Shown in pieces: positions 42,946-56,123 of a stretch of 64,000 nucleotides of DNA. The translations under genes and the position numbers were made by a program. Each line of letters opens with the position of its first letter. Position 1 is the first letter of the stretch. The DNA lies in assembly GCF_004337985.1 (NCBI RefSeq), contig NC_043741.1, forward strand, positions 1,291,512-1,355,511. The letters are read 5' to 3'. The notes under the pieces were generated by a model, which saw only the letters and a list, made by a program, of their open reading frames with translations, did no database searches and was not told where the DNA came from. This DNA is from Pyricularia pennisetigena (Eukaryota > Ascomycota > Sordariomycetes > Magnaporthales > Pyriculariaceae).

Positions 42946-44245
42946 CTTTTTTGGTCTTTTTTTCTTCCCTCTTTTTGTATTTTGTTGTTTCTCGGCGGAA
43001 TCGTCTTCCACCCGGTACGCCAAGCCAAACTGATCCGTCCACCCCTCTGGCCCAAAAGCTCATCGTCTCCTCACGATAACCAACCCATCTGTCTCGGTAT
43101 TCTGCGATGGAATCAACGGAGACATGTGCCGCATCGGCTAAAAAAGCCCTCGCACAATATCCTCCTCATGCTACTCCAGTCCCCGCTGTCGTGGAATAGA
43201 AACGCATCAGACCGGCTCGACGAGGGGCACACCCTTTTCCATGGCTCATGTACTCCTTTTCGTTCCGCTTGCCTCAAACTTTTGCAACGCAAAACTACCC
43301 AGTGTGCTTGGGCCAACACGTGGTTTTGTGTTTGCTTCCCCTTACGGACCCTCATTTGTGCTCCTTGTCCAGCCATCCCAGCCTTGTCGCCGAAACATCG
43401 GGGTCCAGGTGTTCCTAGAGCGGTTGCACAGTTTTTCTTCCAGGCTTTCGCAGGACGAACCCTATCAAATCGTCAAAAGCCCAACAACATTGGTAGTCCC
43501 GGATAATTCCTCCAGAGACTTGAAAGATTGAAGGGGAAAAAAGTATAAAAAAAAAAAAAGAGACCAAAGAAAATCCCCTTGAAAACAGATAGCCCGGCCC
43601 CGCATAAGACATCATCTGTAGTTTCCCAACAGCATCCCGGAGAGCAGCCACTCATCAGTCGTCTACCACTCGTGCTAGCTGGTTACTGTCACTGAACCGC
43701 CCAAATAAAAACTAATCCTCCAAATAGCCCCCAAAATCTCCCTGAAAACAAGTTGCACCACCCCCTTCCTTATAAACTGATAATAGCCTGAACCTGAACA
43801 TTTATATGTTTTTTTTTGGAGTAAGAGTAACCTCCAATAAAATCAACAGAAAAAGGAGAAAGAACTGAAAGGAAAGAGAACATCTTGTAATCCCGAAATA
43901 TACCAACAACCCAAAAGCAGAAACTAGAGAAAACAATATTGCTGAGGCAGGATCTTTCGTTTAAAGTGTCTGTTATAGCTGTGGCCTATAGCCAACCCGC
44001 AAGAGGCTGCTCCAAGCAGGGCGGCGGTGGTACCGTTAACCGAAAGAAGTTTGCTTGGTTTTGCAGGAACAGAGTAACCATGTAGGCAACTTGAGCCGAA
44101 AACGGCCAGCCGATCGAAGAACGGTAGATGTCTATTTGTGTTGTGTGTGTTTGGGCGTGTCCCGAAACTGGGGAATGGATAACAGTGTGCAAAAAAGAAG
44201 CGCCCTGCCGGGATGTGACGATATCGTGTTACCCGGCCTGCCCTC
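41635..44245. promoter_or_regulatory. Upstream region of the large Zn2Cys6 gene
   Basis: 2.6 kb. The left part is the promoter and leader of the minus-strand Zn2Cys6 gene, with TAGGTA/TACCTA words at 41887-41912 and 42718-42731 and a GAAA-rich patch near 41800-41835. A T22 run (42307-42328) and a T33 run (42913-42945) follow. The right part is the 3' flank of the next gene. No gene is seen. Confidence 0.5.
42913..42945. repeat. Poly(T) tract, 33 nt
   Basis: 33 uninterrupted T, read directly; further T-rich sequence follows to about 42990. Confidence 0.95.
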
Positions 44246-45703
44246 CTAGCTTCGAAATCTGGCTGCGGCCGCGGCAGCTCTCTCTTGAATCTGCTTCTCG
44301 GTCGAGACGTAAAGCTTATCGAGGTAGTCCATGGCAGGCGCGTCTTTCAGGATCTTGGCCACCTGAATGCCGGCAGATATCAGCTGCAGGATGTTCCTGT
44401 CGTCCTTGAGTGGCCTTGACTGATGCTTTGCCGCATGCCTCATTTCAAGAGAGTTCTCCAGGATCGTGACAAACTGCTTGATCTGTCCGTTGTACAGGAC
44501 CCTGGCCGGGATCCGTCGTTTGGTGGCGAGGCGCTTCAACAGGTACACCCACTCGGTCCACTCCCTGTCCTGCGGCCGTTCTACAGGTCGCATATCCTGC
44601 GTAAGAGGTATCGGAAATTGATACTTGGCTACAAAGTCGTATGCGCACTGCGATAGTCGGTCATTGACCTGCGTCAAAACACTATCCTGCTCCTGGACCA
44701 GCAAGTTAGTCGGGAGATGCGGAAGCTCCCTCTCCTGCATGGCGACGTATTCGGGCGGCGGCCTTTGCAGAAACTGGTGCGGCCCGTCAAACTCGTCGCG
44801 GTTTGATGGTCGTCGCTGTGGCCTGCCACCGGGCCCCCCCTTGCCACCATGCTTCCCACCCTTGCCTCCTGGCGGCGTAGTGCCCACACCGTTCTCTAAC
44901 GAGTAATCGGATAGATTCGGCGACGCCATGATGTCGTCGAGCGAGTCTGACGGCGAGAACCTCCCTTGCGGATCCCAGCCGTTGGATGCCGGGTTCTTGA
45001 AGGCATTGAAGTTTGGTGGTGGCGCATTGGCGGCAAAGACCCCCGGCGGAGGTCGCGCACTAAATGCGCCTGCCGAAGAGAAGGCGGCCTCAGCTCGGGC
45101 GAGGTGGCTCGGTGCATGTGGAGCATGATTACCAGCGGACACACTTGTAGGCAGGTTGAATGAAGACGTCGCGGGCGCGTATGGAAGACTTGAGAAAATA
45201 TTCACGTGTTATCCCGGATGTCTTTGCAGCAAGGGTCCACGAAAGATAAGCGAAGTGAGACAAGGGCAACCGGCTGTGGGCGCTTGTCGCGGTTGTACGT
45301 TGGTGGGTGGGATGGATAGGTGGGCAGAACAGGCAGATAATAAGTAGATGCACGCGGTGGTGACGAAAAGCAAGTAGCCTTGTCTTACCTTGGCGGTGGC
45401 CTGTGAAATGCATTCTTTATGGCGGCGCTCTGATTTTGGTTTTGTTGCGGATGGAAGCCATCGGAGTAGACAGGGCTTTTAATTCCCAAATCTCGATATG
45501 TTAGTTAAGCTCACAAGTGGTGACAATTGTCTTGGTGAGAAAAAATGTAACCAAAAAAAAAAAAAAAAGGGACAAATCATTAGAAGAAGTTTTGGGGGCT
45601 TCTCCGGTCCGCACCTTCGAGTTGAACCTGGACCCCACGGCCCGTTGCCAGGAACAGATGACATGTATGCAAAGTCCGGTTGTGGCATTTCTCTGCCAAC
45701 CAT
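44246..45703 (-). CDS. Conserved-looking fungal protein, 372 aa, unknown function
   Basis: Three exons, complement(44246..45188, 45389..45475, 45615..45703), 372 aa; introns 139 and 200 bp, both in phase 2. The start is MVGREMPQPDFAYMSS; exon 2 gives SPVYSDGFHPQQNQ and IKNAFHRPPP. The first 165 residues are disordered (Pro/Ser/Asn), with a Gly/Lys stretch (GGKGGKHGGKGGPGG). The last 190 look folded and helical: EYVAMQERELPHLPTNLLVQ, LSQCAYDFVAKYQFPIPL, EWTEWVYLLKRLATKRRI, VLYNGQIKQFVTILENSLEM and RNILQLISAGIQVAKILKDA. No catalytic motif, signal peptide or membrane helix. The strongly patterned C-terminal half suggests a conserved protein-interaction domain. I do not recognise the family. Confidence 0.78.
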
Positions 45704-48700
45704 GGTGGGCTGGCTGGCTGTCAGCAGCAGCGTTTATTTTCCAATTGCACTGGTGGCAGACAGGCGTATCGAGATGGTGAATGGAGCAAACAAAGTGGGA
45801 GGATGATAATTCGGCAGCGCAACCGAGCAGTATAACAGGCCGGCTGCGAACTCCTTCGGCAGGGGAGGGAAAAAAAAATTGCTCCCAAACTCTTGGTGGG
45901 CTTTATTTTGGCTCGCAAGTAGCCAATTTGTCCGGTGGGCATACGACCCCAATCCAATCCAGTGGGCAAGATCCAGACCAAACTGCAGGACCGGACGAAA
46001 AATTTCGTCAGAATCTCAGGGAACCCCCAAGAACAGAAAAAAAAAAGTACTCTTCTGAGATAGGTTATTTTATTTTTCTCCTTTTTTATTTCATTTGATT
46101 TTTCCTCTCTTGTCGCGACGGTAGTGCAACCGTTTAAAATTGGGTGAGCAGGTGATCGCATTAGAAGTGGACTTTTTGACTGCCAAAGGCGGGCTCGCCA
46201 GTGGTTCCTTGTCCAGCGCTGGAAGCGCAGAAGCGACAGGGAAAAAGGTTAAAGTACTACTAGTCTTCACGTACTGTTCCGGACAGTGAGTCGAGCACGA
46301 AAGGCACCGTCTGGCCCGGCCATTCCCCTGTCCAAGGGAAGAAGCTAAATTATCGAGTCGGCAGAGCAAGGAATTAGAAGAACGAGGGGATGGATAGGTC
46401 TTGTCCATCATTCCCGAGAATTTCACATCGGCTTATGGGTTGGTTTTATATGCACCGGCATCAGAACAAGTCTGGGGCAGTGGTAAGGTGGTTACGGGCA
46501 ATGAGCTCAAGAACCGTAAACCAGATGGACACACTGGTGACCTCTCGCTGTTTTGCCAATGAGGAAAACAGAAAAAAATTGATTACGATACAAAGGTTGT
46601 ATGGTAGGGTCAGTCTCCATCCCACCCCATAGAGACCCCGTTCTGGACAGGGAACAGCAAAGCCGAATTGGGTGCAGGGAAAGATAGGAAAGGAAAAGGT
46701 AGTCACTTCGTTGCCTGCCACGAGGGACGGACCACTGCCCAAGCATTGTCGATTGATTTCCCACAGGCCTGGCAACAACAACCAGTGGTTCGGGATCTCT
46801 TGGCTTGAAGAACCTGAAGACGCGTGTCATGAGAGGGGGGCTCCGTGACAAAGCCAGGGCGAAGCGAAAAGGACATGAGTCGTGGTTCAGGCGAACCAGG
46901 TCAGCCCTGCTACCAGGGATTTCCCCGCCGCGAAGCTTGGGTGTCACACATCAGTGCCTATAAGCTTCAACACGGTTGTTCACCAATTCAAACTGGGGGC
47001 CGAGCAGAGGGATAACGATCGAGACGCTTTGAAACACAGCCTGAATCCCAGCCTAAAGAAAGGATAAACAAAAAAAAAATTGCAGTAAGAAGGAAAAGCA
47101 GGAGGGGAAAGGAGAGAAGACCGACCCACTGGGGTTGATCGCTTCGCTCCGTCGAAATGGCGGTGATACCGGCTCGAGGACAAGAGGGTTTTTCTCATGA
47201 CCAAAATGAGCGTAGAAACATGTATAGTATATCAGGGGCCCCCAGAATACAGGGACAAAGATAGCTTTGTATCCCGGTAACCCCATTCCATAGTACTTGG
47301 TGAATAAAAGACAAGCTCTCATAGGTCTGTGGAGGGGGATGCGATGCCGTCATTGGCTTGGGCTGGTGGGGGTGTTAAGTGTCCGTCCGGGTACCAAACC
47401 ACAGGATTCCATTAGTCGGGACCCGGCATCATCGCCATGTGGCCGTTGTTCCGCGCGATAGGGCGGCTTTTGGGCAGAAGCGAACTTGAAAGGCAACATG
47501 CTCCTTGCCAATTTCTCGGAATGATTAAACTGTGCGAAGTTCTGCCTTGGTGACATCTGGATGCTCAGATAGCCTTAGGATAATTTTCAGACGAAGAAGG
47601 GGTGGTGTTGACAGGGAATCGCTTTGAAATTTAGGGAAGGGTATAGATGAGACAGGGAGGGATTGGCGAGGAGTGTTGGGCTTCCTTTGTCGGGGAAAAA
47701 AAAAATAAAACAAAAGCGAAAACAATAATGCTAATAATTGTAAGAGAAAAAAAAAACGCATGAGCCACGTCGTCCGTGCCCAATCTGCAATGCAAACCTG
47801 AATAGTGACAGCGGTAGTGAGCAGCAGGGTGGGAATGAAAAGACGACGGGTTTCGAGACGAGGATGTTGTACCCGAAGTACATGTTCGATGGTACCCAAG
47901 TGTGGAAGAATTGTGTCTTGTCTGGCCAACTGGAGAAGGGATGGGATACTGCAACTTGTTCGTTATCGGGCCAGTCAGGGTCGGGTTATCGGAGGATTGT
48001 GGTCGGCAACCGGCGATCGGTTAATCAGCATAATGCTCAACAACCGGCCGATTGGATCGATCACTGACTGACCGGATGCCGTTATAGCGACGACGACATT
48101 GACGACTCGTAAATTGGCCCAGCACGGGAAGCAGAAGATTAATTTGCATCCTATGTCGTGCCAAAAGCCTCGCCGAACAGTTAGCTACTTACAGAGCAAC
48201 CCGAGGTAAAGATTGAAAAAGGCAAGGGCGGTATGGTATTGGTACTGCGTAAGTTGCTTCAAAACAAAGAATTGGATCCCAAACCATATTCGGCGCCCAG
48301 CGTCAGATACTCAGATTCAAGAAGGTTCAAGGCAGATAGCTCTAGACTTTTTCTAGAATCAATGCTGTGGAGAAGGAAACAAGGAAGCCTCAAGATCTTG
48401 TTGGGTGGGCGAGGCAAGGACACACAAGGCAGTGAGTGACTGGTCTGGGCAAGATTGGATGATTTTAGCAGGGTATTTACTTCCCCTGCATTACCTTACG
48501 TACATCAAATCAATCGCTGTGGCTGCTGCGCCTTGGAAAGTTCTCATGTTGCATGTTGGACGCCCGTGCCTTCCATATGAGTACGCACGTGATAACACTG
48601 AACTACACTGGCTAGCTACAGGTACAATACAAATGCGGTACTCACTCCGTGTTCAACTCGCAGACGTGACATCACCGATACTTGTGCTTCGCCAGTAGGT

Positions 48701-50939
48701 ACCCAAGAGTCCATCCATGACTATGTACGCGAATTTACTCATTCGCAACCAAGATGAGTCGTGATTCCGTTTCTTGACTGGACCAAGCTCTAGATTCTAG
48801 ACTATTCTGGACCTAGACTGTCTTGAACGATGATTAATGTGCTCTTGCTCACACTCTCGCACGAATTATCCCTCATATATGTTTGGGTGTGCAGCCCCTC
48901 AGAAGCGTTTCTTTTGAAGTCCTTGTCATCAAGGCCATTCCACAGAGAGTCTCAAGCGATGTGATGGTGCGTTGATGGTTAAAAAGTCCGATGACAGTTT
49001 GCAGGTTCACTCGAGGGGGGTTGGCAATCCAAATATACCAGACAACCCGTCTGCTCTCTTCCCATCCGATATCTAGGATGCAGCCGATCCAACCCAATGG
49101 AACAGCTTTGGTCGCCGTTGTCAAGTCAACTGATCATGCCACACAACACACGCTCACTAGCTAAACGCCTTGCTTGAACGGCAAAATTGACGCCGATGTA
49201 AGATTGATGAAACACCCGGTCACGATTCTGGACGACAAGGATTTAGGTTGTTTCTTTGGTAGGAGAATGCTGATACGTACTTGATGGCCCCGAAGTGGAT
49301 TACCAAAACGTTCAGCGTAGAATAGGGACACAATGTGAGGTAACAATAACTCCGAGCAATTTTTTGTGACTGGTAGTCCATCGCGATGTTGTCTTATACT
49401 CAAATGCAATCAAGTCATGAAAGAATTGCTGCCGACCTAGTCGTCTTTGCACGCGAAGATTGTATCGCCTGCCAACGGTGCGAATAATGCCTTTCTCTGT
49501 TGCACTTGCAAACCTGAAAAGTGGCCGGTGGTGATTGAACCTCGGAGGTCATGATCAAGGGCCGTCGAAGGTCATTGGACATGGACGAGCGAATGGTGTG
49601 GGCGCGAATAGAAAGAAGAAAGATAGCTGAGGTTGACGCCATGGCTGGGCAGAAGGGTTCTCGGGTCACCGGCTATTAATATCAGCCAGTCCGGTCAGAA
49701 ATTCGGAGAGTTACGTCTCATGCTGACAATCTGCATTCGGGCGTGATTGTGGCACTTTAGTCTCGTTCGTGAGTGGTGGTTGAAGTCAGACATGTATGCT
49801 TGGCCCGGAGCTATCGGGAGGCTTTCCTGCCTGCAATACTACCAAAAGATATTGGCATAGAGACAGTCCAGGCCGGCCTAGAATATATACACACGTGCGT
49901 GGATTTTGTCGTAGGCCAACGAACGGAAGCATGGCTGACGAAACCGCATCACCTAGATGCTCACTCCGTACAGGCATCTTCATCAATTCTGCCGGTTCAG
50001 GACTCGGATTGTTTGAGGCATGGACGAAGGGATAAGTCGCCAGTTGTTCAAAGCATACAAATGGGACAGACATCATGTGCGTGGTAGATGGGCTGTTTGG
50101 ACCATATCGTACCCGGCTTGAATGATTATTGGTCCAGTGTCAGCACGCATGTCGCCCTAGTTCATCACAAATTCCGAGGGAATGTACTATGGTAAAGAAG
50201 CAAGAGAAAATGGGCGGTATAGTGCGGGGGCTGAAATCCCTCGTTTACTTGAAGGAGCCATTCATTCGTTGCAAAATTGCTGGCTTGCAATAGTCCGGGA
50301 GGCTTGCTGCATTGATGAGTTGTCGTTGCAGCACCTCCCTGTCGCTTCCAGACATTAATTGGAGGTTGCGGGTCTTGATAGGTCGCGAAAGCTTGTCTAG
50401 GATCCGCCCTTGACAGCCAACTTCACGCGTCCTTGGTCCTTGGCTCTCGACGTGCGTCGGTGCGACCAGCGCATGCAGGCCAACCGGCCTATTGCAAAGT
50501 GAGAATTTCAGGCAAGTGGAGGAATGAACCCACGATGACAGCTCACAGTCGCGCTCACTGGCGCTCTTGGGAGCATGCGGCCAATGTGACGGCCGGACTT
50601 GGTGATGGGTGGGCAAGGGTTCATGTGTCATGAAGCGCCAGCGATGGCATAGAAAGCCAGAAACGGGTGGACAGAAACCGGCTGGCAGGTGGGAGACGTC
50701 AAATTAAATGTGGGAATGAATAGGACGCCCGGTATTAGCGGTGTGATTAGGTCGACAGGGGGTTGCAACTTCTCTCCTTGGAATTGAGACGCGAAAGCGG
50801 ATCCCCAGCCGTCCTGGCGCCAGCATTAAAACCCAACCTACTCCTCCCAGAGCCCAACCTGCCTTTTCCATGACTTCCTCCCTCCTTCTATTTTCTTTTC
50901 TCGTACCATTCGAGCCCAACGAAAGCCCAACCTAAATCA
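45704..50939. other. Gene desert
   Basis: 5.2 kb with only short random-looking frames. The left end is the promoter of the minus-strand unknown gene. Short A runs lie near 46040, 47070, 47697 and 47745. A 134-codon minus-strand frame at 47525-47929 with one hydrophobic stretch was judged unsupported. Confidence 0.55.
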
Positions 50940-53029
50940 ACATCAGAGCCCAACCGCCGTCTATTTTCTTTCCAAGCACTGCATATTAGACACTCAACCT
51001 TCCCGCTGCCCAAAAGTTTCTCAAAGATCTTCCCCCTCCCACCAGGATCAACTCGGTTGCACTGCTACCCTGCTCTGTGCTACTTGCTGTTGCCCAACCC
51101 AAAGCAAAAACCAAAACAGTTACGACAAGACGCTCCAGGACTAGCGTTCAATTGATTTTTGCCACTGGACTTTTGATCCGCCTCTGTCACCAGACAGACG
51201 CCAGCATTGATTTTGTGCTGCTCATCAAGAGAAACACCCACCTACGCCTTGGTTTGCTTCCTGCTTCCTTGCCGTTGGAATGGCCCTTGTCTTGCCCTGT
51301 CCGGACACAATGCCAGGTTTCAGTCACCACGAGATGGACGATGTCCACACACCCGCCAGGTATTTTCTACTCCGTCTTTCTTTGCGTACAACCTTGGGAG
51401 GCCCAATTTTGCTTTTTCAGTCATTGCTTTGTACTAGCCCACCTGTGGGTTAGATGATGTTGTATTTTCTTTTAGTTTTCTTGAGTGCAGTCGACCATAT
51501 CACACTAGGACCACTTGCCACAGGATATTATTTCTCGGACTGGACCACAGCGCACCAGCTGTACCCGTTAGGATCAGGATCTCTTGGCCGTGCCCACGGT
51601 CATATAAGACTCCCAGGATATTAGGACCCATGGAAACTGCAACCCAAGGATGGACCTATACAGCCCAAATGTGCCCTGGGATCACAGCACCGGGCTCTCG
51701 TTTGCCCCAAGGTTTCGCTCCAGGCAAACCCACTCTGGAAGTCTGCTCATGGACAAGGCTGCAAAGCTCATAATTACACCTGACAGACAAGACGTAAGTA
51801 TCACCCTCTGAAAGTTGACGCCCGTCGAACTACTCACCCAGCTGTGACTCCATGGACCCGTATGGGAATACCTGTGACAATTGTCTGCATCCCAGGAGAC
51901 TGGAAGAGTTCCATGACGTCTGGATGAATCTCATCTAGGCGGGACCTAGGACCCGTTTACCTTCAGGAATTGTCTTTTGTCTTTTTGTCTGGCCTGGCTT
52001 TCTTTGACCTGGACTTTCCAACGGACCCTGTCAATATTACCTGTTGCACTTGCACATGAGTTCGGCCTCGGATGACTGCAGGCTTGTATACGCAGACGGT
52101 CTATTTGACAGACAAAGCGTTTCATCCTTCAAGTCTGAGAAGCTGTTCACTGTTGTGGCGATCTTATTTCGATTGCTTCTGTGCTGCATCCTGTGTCACT
52201 TTAACCTGCGGAGCCTGGAAGCTTTCAACCACGGATGCTACATTTTACCGGATTTTGGGGCGCTGCCCTTGTTTACCGAAAGCTGAGAGGATATCTGCAC
52301 ACCATTGTCGCTGACTGGATGTGTTTGATACCGCTAAAATTGAGGTCAAACCACTCGGATACGTCTCCTGGATTACTTGTCACCACGCCTGGATTCTCTT
52401 AAGGACTGCGCTCTTTCTATCTCTTGCTTTCATCCCGGATGCCAAAGGACCATTTTCCCAAGGAAACTCGTTGCTCAATACGGATACACTCCTGCCCCTT
52501 GGCCAGCTATCGGTTCGGTTGTTTTGAACTCGTTTTTTTCCCTACCCGACGTTGATGGCCGTATGGATTGAGGCTGTCACAACTGAACGGACCACTCTGG
52601 ATAACCATATCTCTTTCGTGGCATTACCTGGTGAACCTAACCCCGGATCCTTGGCTACTCGGACCTCGGCCATATGTTTTCACAGCCAGGGACTGAGTAG
52701 CTTGCTACCTTTTTTCGGACTGCCCATGGATTCCTGGATTGTTTTCCGTTTCAAATGTTTTTCGCACCTCGTGGACGAAAGCAATCAGTCTGGTTTGTGC
52801 CCATCCAATCCTCGACCACTCACATCAGCGCCAGCAACTAACTCGTGAACCTCTTGATAGGGACAAAGTTGTACCAGTCTGATGAGATGCCGGAAGTACC
52901 GGATCTCTGTGGCTGTCTTCAACTTAAACTTTGGGACCAACAGAAGATGGAGGAGCGAAGCATACTAACAGTTGATTTTCTAGCGAGTTCAGTTATACAC
53001 AGACTTTGATTTCTTCCCCTGTTACTGGA
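50940..53029 (+). promoter_or_regulatory. Probable long transcribed leader and promoter of the C2H2 gene
   Basis: From about 50940 the plus strand turns C/T-rich (50940-51080), the usual signature just downstream of a fungal transcription start. The following 2 kb keep a composition unlike the deserts but contain no long coding frame. A plausible intron end (CATACTAAC branch, TTTTCTAG acceptor ending at 52983) lies 46 bp before the chosen ATG. A good donor (GTAAGT) sits near 51792 after a 46-codon open stretch beginning MDLYSPNVPWDHSTG at about 51652. The simplest reading is a long spliced 5' leader with upstream short frames. Confidence 0.4.
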
Positions 53030-54785
53030 ATGTTCTCTTCGTTCTCCCAATCAGGGCCAGGTGACCTCAACGGGTCCGTCTGGGAGTCAACAGTCGAAGG
53101 CACGCAGCACTTCCCTGACTTCCAGGAAGGCGGAGCAACAGATGCGTTCTCCCCTTTCAGCCTGGGACAGGTCACTACAAGCCAAGGAGAGGAGCCAATC
53201 GAGGATTTCCAGAACAAGTGGGCCATCCCATCTGTCCAGGATGCGACTCCTGTCGCCCCTACCTCAGCGCCCATGCGCCGGATCACTTCCGGGAGTTCCA
53301 CTGGAAGCCACAGACGCAGCCGTCCATCAAGCAGGTCGCAGAGGAGACTGCGGGTCACGCTTGCCCAAGCGCCTCAGATATCATATGACCAACTTGCGGG
53401 TAATGCCTCGATGGCGGCTGTCGGTCAGTACATGGAGATGGAGAGCGCACTTCCTGTAACCCATGCCTTCTATCCCGGACTTACTTCTGCCGGGTTCTCT
53501 CCCGATGCCCTGGCCTATGGACCCTCCATGGCTCATGCTCTGCAACCCCACGTGAACCCTACCTGCACCCAGATGGATCTTGAGCCCGGCTTGACTTGCC
53601 AGTCACCTAGCCACTCTTGGGACTCTGCTTCCAGCACTGGTTTGGCTAGGACGCCATCCCCCGGGGCTGTCGACGAGGCTTGGATTGCACCGCAGCTGGT
53701 CTCGTCGCCCACGGATACCACAGGATGCTCACCAATCTTCCACGGTCAATCGCCCAGGTACGAATGCCATTGCAAGGGATTCAGTCCTGTGCACCAGATA
53801 TATCTATTCGAACCCGTTTTCCCGATTCTAACCCCCTACTGTTGCGTTTAGGTTGAGCCGGAAATATGGAGCACATTTGCCTCTTGAGGGACCCATGAGC
53901 GGACTTCATCCCAATGGGTTCCCCGACGAGTTCTCTCTGCCCCCAGCCTTCGCCGCTACCCGCATCAGCGGTACCGAAGTAGAGTCGCCCCGTGATCACG
54001 AATGGTACAAGGCTGGCCCGCGTGCCGATGGCCTGTACCACTGCCCCTTGGAGGGCCAGGAAAACTGCAACCACAAGCCCGAGAAGCTCAAGTGCAACTA
54101 CGAGTGAGTTATTAATGGTTCCCCCACAGCCCGCCCAATGGTATGCGGATACTACTTGGTTCAGTCATTCTAACTTGGTACCAGTAAATTTGTGGACTCC
54201 CACCTGAGGCCCTACAGGTGCAAGCAGGAGGCTTGCGAGAACCTCCAATTCTCGTCTACAGCGTGCCTTCTTAGGCACGAGCGTGAGGCCCACGGCATGC
54301 ACGGCCACGGCGCTAAGCCCTACCTGTGCACGTATGAGGGCTGCGACCGCGCCCAGCCCGGCAATGGCTTCCCTCGCCACTGGAACCTGAAGGACCACAT
54401 GAAGCGCGTGCACAACGACGTGGCACCAGCACAGTCCTCGTACGCCGCCGGAAACTCGCCCCCGTCGTCGTCCTCGAGCCAGGCCCAGGCTGCCAAGATG
54501 CGCAAGCGCAAGAAGGATGATGTTACCGCCATCTCTGCGGGCGTTAGAAAGTCGAGCTCCAAGGGCCCTACCTCGGCGCCGACTGCCTCCAAGGTCGAGA
54601 AGCGCCTGGCAGAAGCGGCCGAGAGGTGGTACGCTCACCAGCAGAGGCTATCCGACGTGCTCTCTGGTTTCACCCAGCCCGACGACCCACTCATGCTCCA
54701 ACGCCTCCGTGACGCCCAGGAGCAGCTGGAGGCCATGACCAAGATCTCTACCGGTCTCGCTCAGAAGAAGCCCATGAAAGCTTAG
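53030..54785 (+). CDS. C2H2 zinc-finger transcription factor
   Basis: Three exons, join(53030..53757, 53852..54103, 54185..54785), 526 aa from the chosen ATG (MFSSFSQSGPGDLNGS). The frame is open upstream to an acceptor at 52983, so an additional 5' coding exon is possible. The first 290 residues are Ser/Pro-rich and disordered, with a basic run SHRRSRPSSRSQRRLR. Residues about 300-415 carry three zinc-finger-like units: YHCPLEGQENCNHKPEKLKC with FVDSHLRPY, RCKQEACENLQ with LLRHEREAH, and YLCTYEGCDRAQ with GFPRHWNLKDHMKRVH. A Lys/Arg patch (KMRKRKKDD) and a C-terminal coiled helix (VEKRLAEAAERWYAHQQRL) follow. This is a common Pezizomycotina C2H2 layout; the regulated pathway is not evident. 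Introns are 94 and 81 bp. Confidence 0.88.
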
Positions 54786-56123
54786 GCTATTTGTTTTGGC
54801 TGTATTTGTGGGCTCCTTGTTCCTTCCGACACTTGTCATATTCCTGTAACTTGTTCTTTCTGGACGTTTTTTTTTTTTCTCCTTATCTACATCGATTGGA
54901 GTTTCGGGGGAAAGTGAGGGCATACCAGGCTATCTGTGTATTGGATCACGGCGACTTTTGGCGGGTCTGCTTAACTCTGGGATGAGTAGAGGGTTTTTAC
55001 CTGGGAGGTCAGCCTTCCACCTTTGGGCGAAATTTGGGCACAATTTTTTTTTTCTTCGGTTTTGTTTCGTGGCTTTTGGATCTCATACCCCCGTACTGAC
55101 GAAAATCAGTTTCATGTTCTTTCTTGTTCTCATTTTTGTCTTTTATTCGAAACATCTACCCAAAGGAAATGTTTTGAGTTTTTGTCCACCTTACATACCC
55201 TTACGGTAGCTTGGCTATACGTTTCAAGCCACGTAAATGTTGATGCCTTGGCCTCAGTGGCCGAAGCTGTTTATACAAAAGCATACAGACTGTCACGTTC
55301 ACGAGTTCATTGGGTGAAATCTTGCTTTCTACTTCTTGATTTGATGAGTTGAATTCTCATTGTCACTAAATCCCAGATGCTGTTTTGTTCAGAGCGACTT
55401 TTTTTTTTTTTTTTTTTTTTNNNNNNNNNNNNNNNNNNNNNNNNNNNNNNNNNNNNNNNNNNNNNNNNNNNNNNNNNNNNNNNNNNNNNNNNNNNNNNNN
55501 NNNNNNNNNNNNNNNNNNNNNNNNNNNNNNNNNNNNNNNNNNNNNNNNNNNNNNNNNNNNNNNNNNNNNNNNNNNNNNNNNNNNNNNNNNNNNNNNNNNN
55601 NNNNNNNNNNNNNNNNNNNNNNNNNNNNNNNNNNNNNNNNNNNNNNNNNNNNNNNNNNNNNNNNNNNNNNNNNNNNNNNNNNNNNNNNNNNNNNNNNNNN
55701 NNNNNNNNNNNNNNNNNNNNNNNNNNNNNNNNNNNNNNNNNNNNNNNNNNNNNNNNNNNNNNNNNNNNNNNNNNNNNNNNNNNNNNNNNNNNNNNNNNNN
55801 NNNNNNNNNNNNNNNNNNNNNNNNNNNNNNNNNNNNNNNNNNNNNNNNNNNNNNNNNNNNNNNNNNNNNNNNNNNNNNNNNNNNNNNNNNNNNNNNNNNN
55901 NNNNNNNNNNNNNNNNNNGGGGTGGGGGGGAAAAAGAAAAAAAAGCCGCCTTCCTCATAAGCGCCGTTGAACGCCCAATCTGCCTATATGACCAAGGAGA
56001 ACATATCTGACTTGTGTTGGGGAAAAAAAAAAAAAAAAAAAGAAACATGACTGATGATTTTGTGCAAGGCGGGGAGAGGGGTGGATAATCAATCAAGAGC
56101 TATCAAAGCTCGATTATCCAGTG
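54786..56123. other. Convergent 3' flanks with a large assembly gap
   Basis: 1.3 kb between convergent genes, of which 498 bases are N. The rest is T-rich 3' flank of the C2H2 gene and A-rich flank of the receptor gene. Any gene within the gap would be invisible. Confidence 0.6.
55421..55918. other. Assembly gap, 498 N
   Basis: N run bounded by poly(T) on the left and G-rich sequence on the right. Apparent open frames across it are artefacts of N. Confidence 0.99.

Noticed and set aside
47525..47929. 134-codon minus-strand frame with a hydrophobic stretch
   Set aside because: Low-complexity Leu/Phe encoded by a T/C-rich spacer, no conserved motif, no plausible exons nearby.
50940..51800. 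Open stretch MDLYSPNVPWDHSTG (about 51652-51792) as first exon of the C2H2 gene
   Set aside because: It ends in phase 0 at a good donor, but the next acceptor at 52983 needs phase 2; direct joining runs into a stop, so it is kept only as a possible upstream frame.
55360..56096. Long open frames on both strands around 55.4-56.1 kb
   Set aside because: They are open only because 498 N cannot create stop codons; the readable ends are homopolymer translations.
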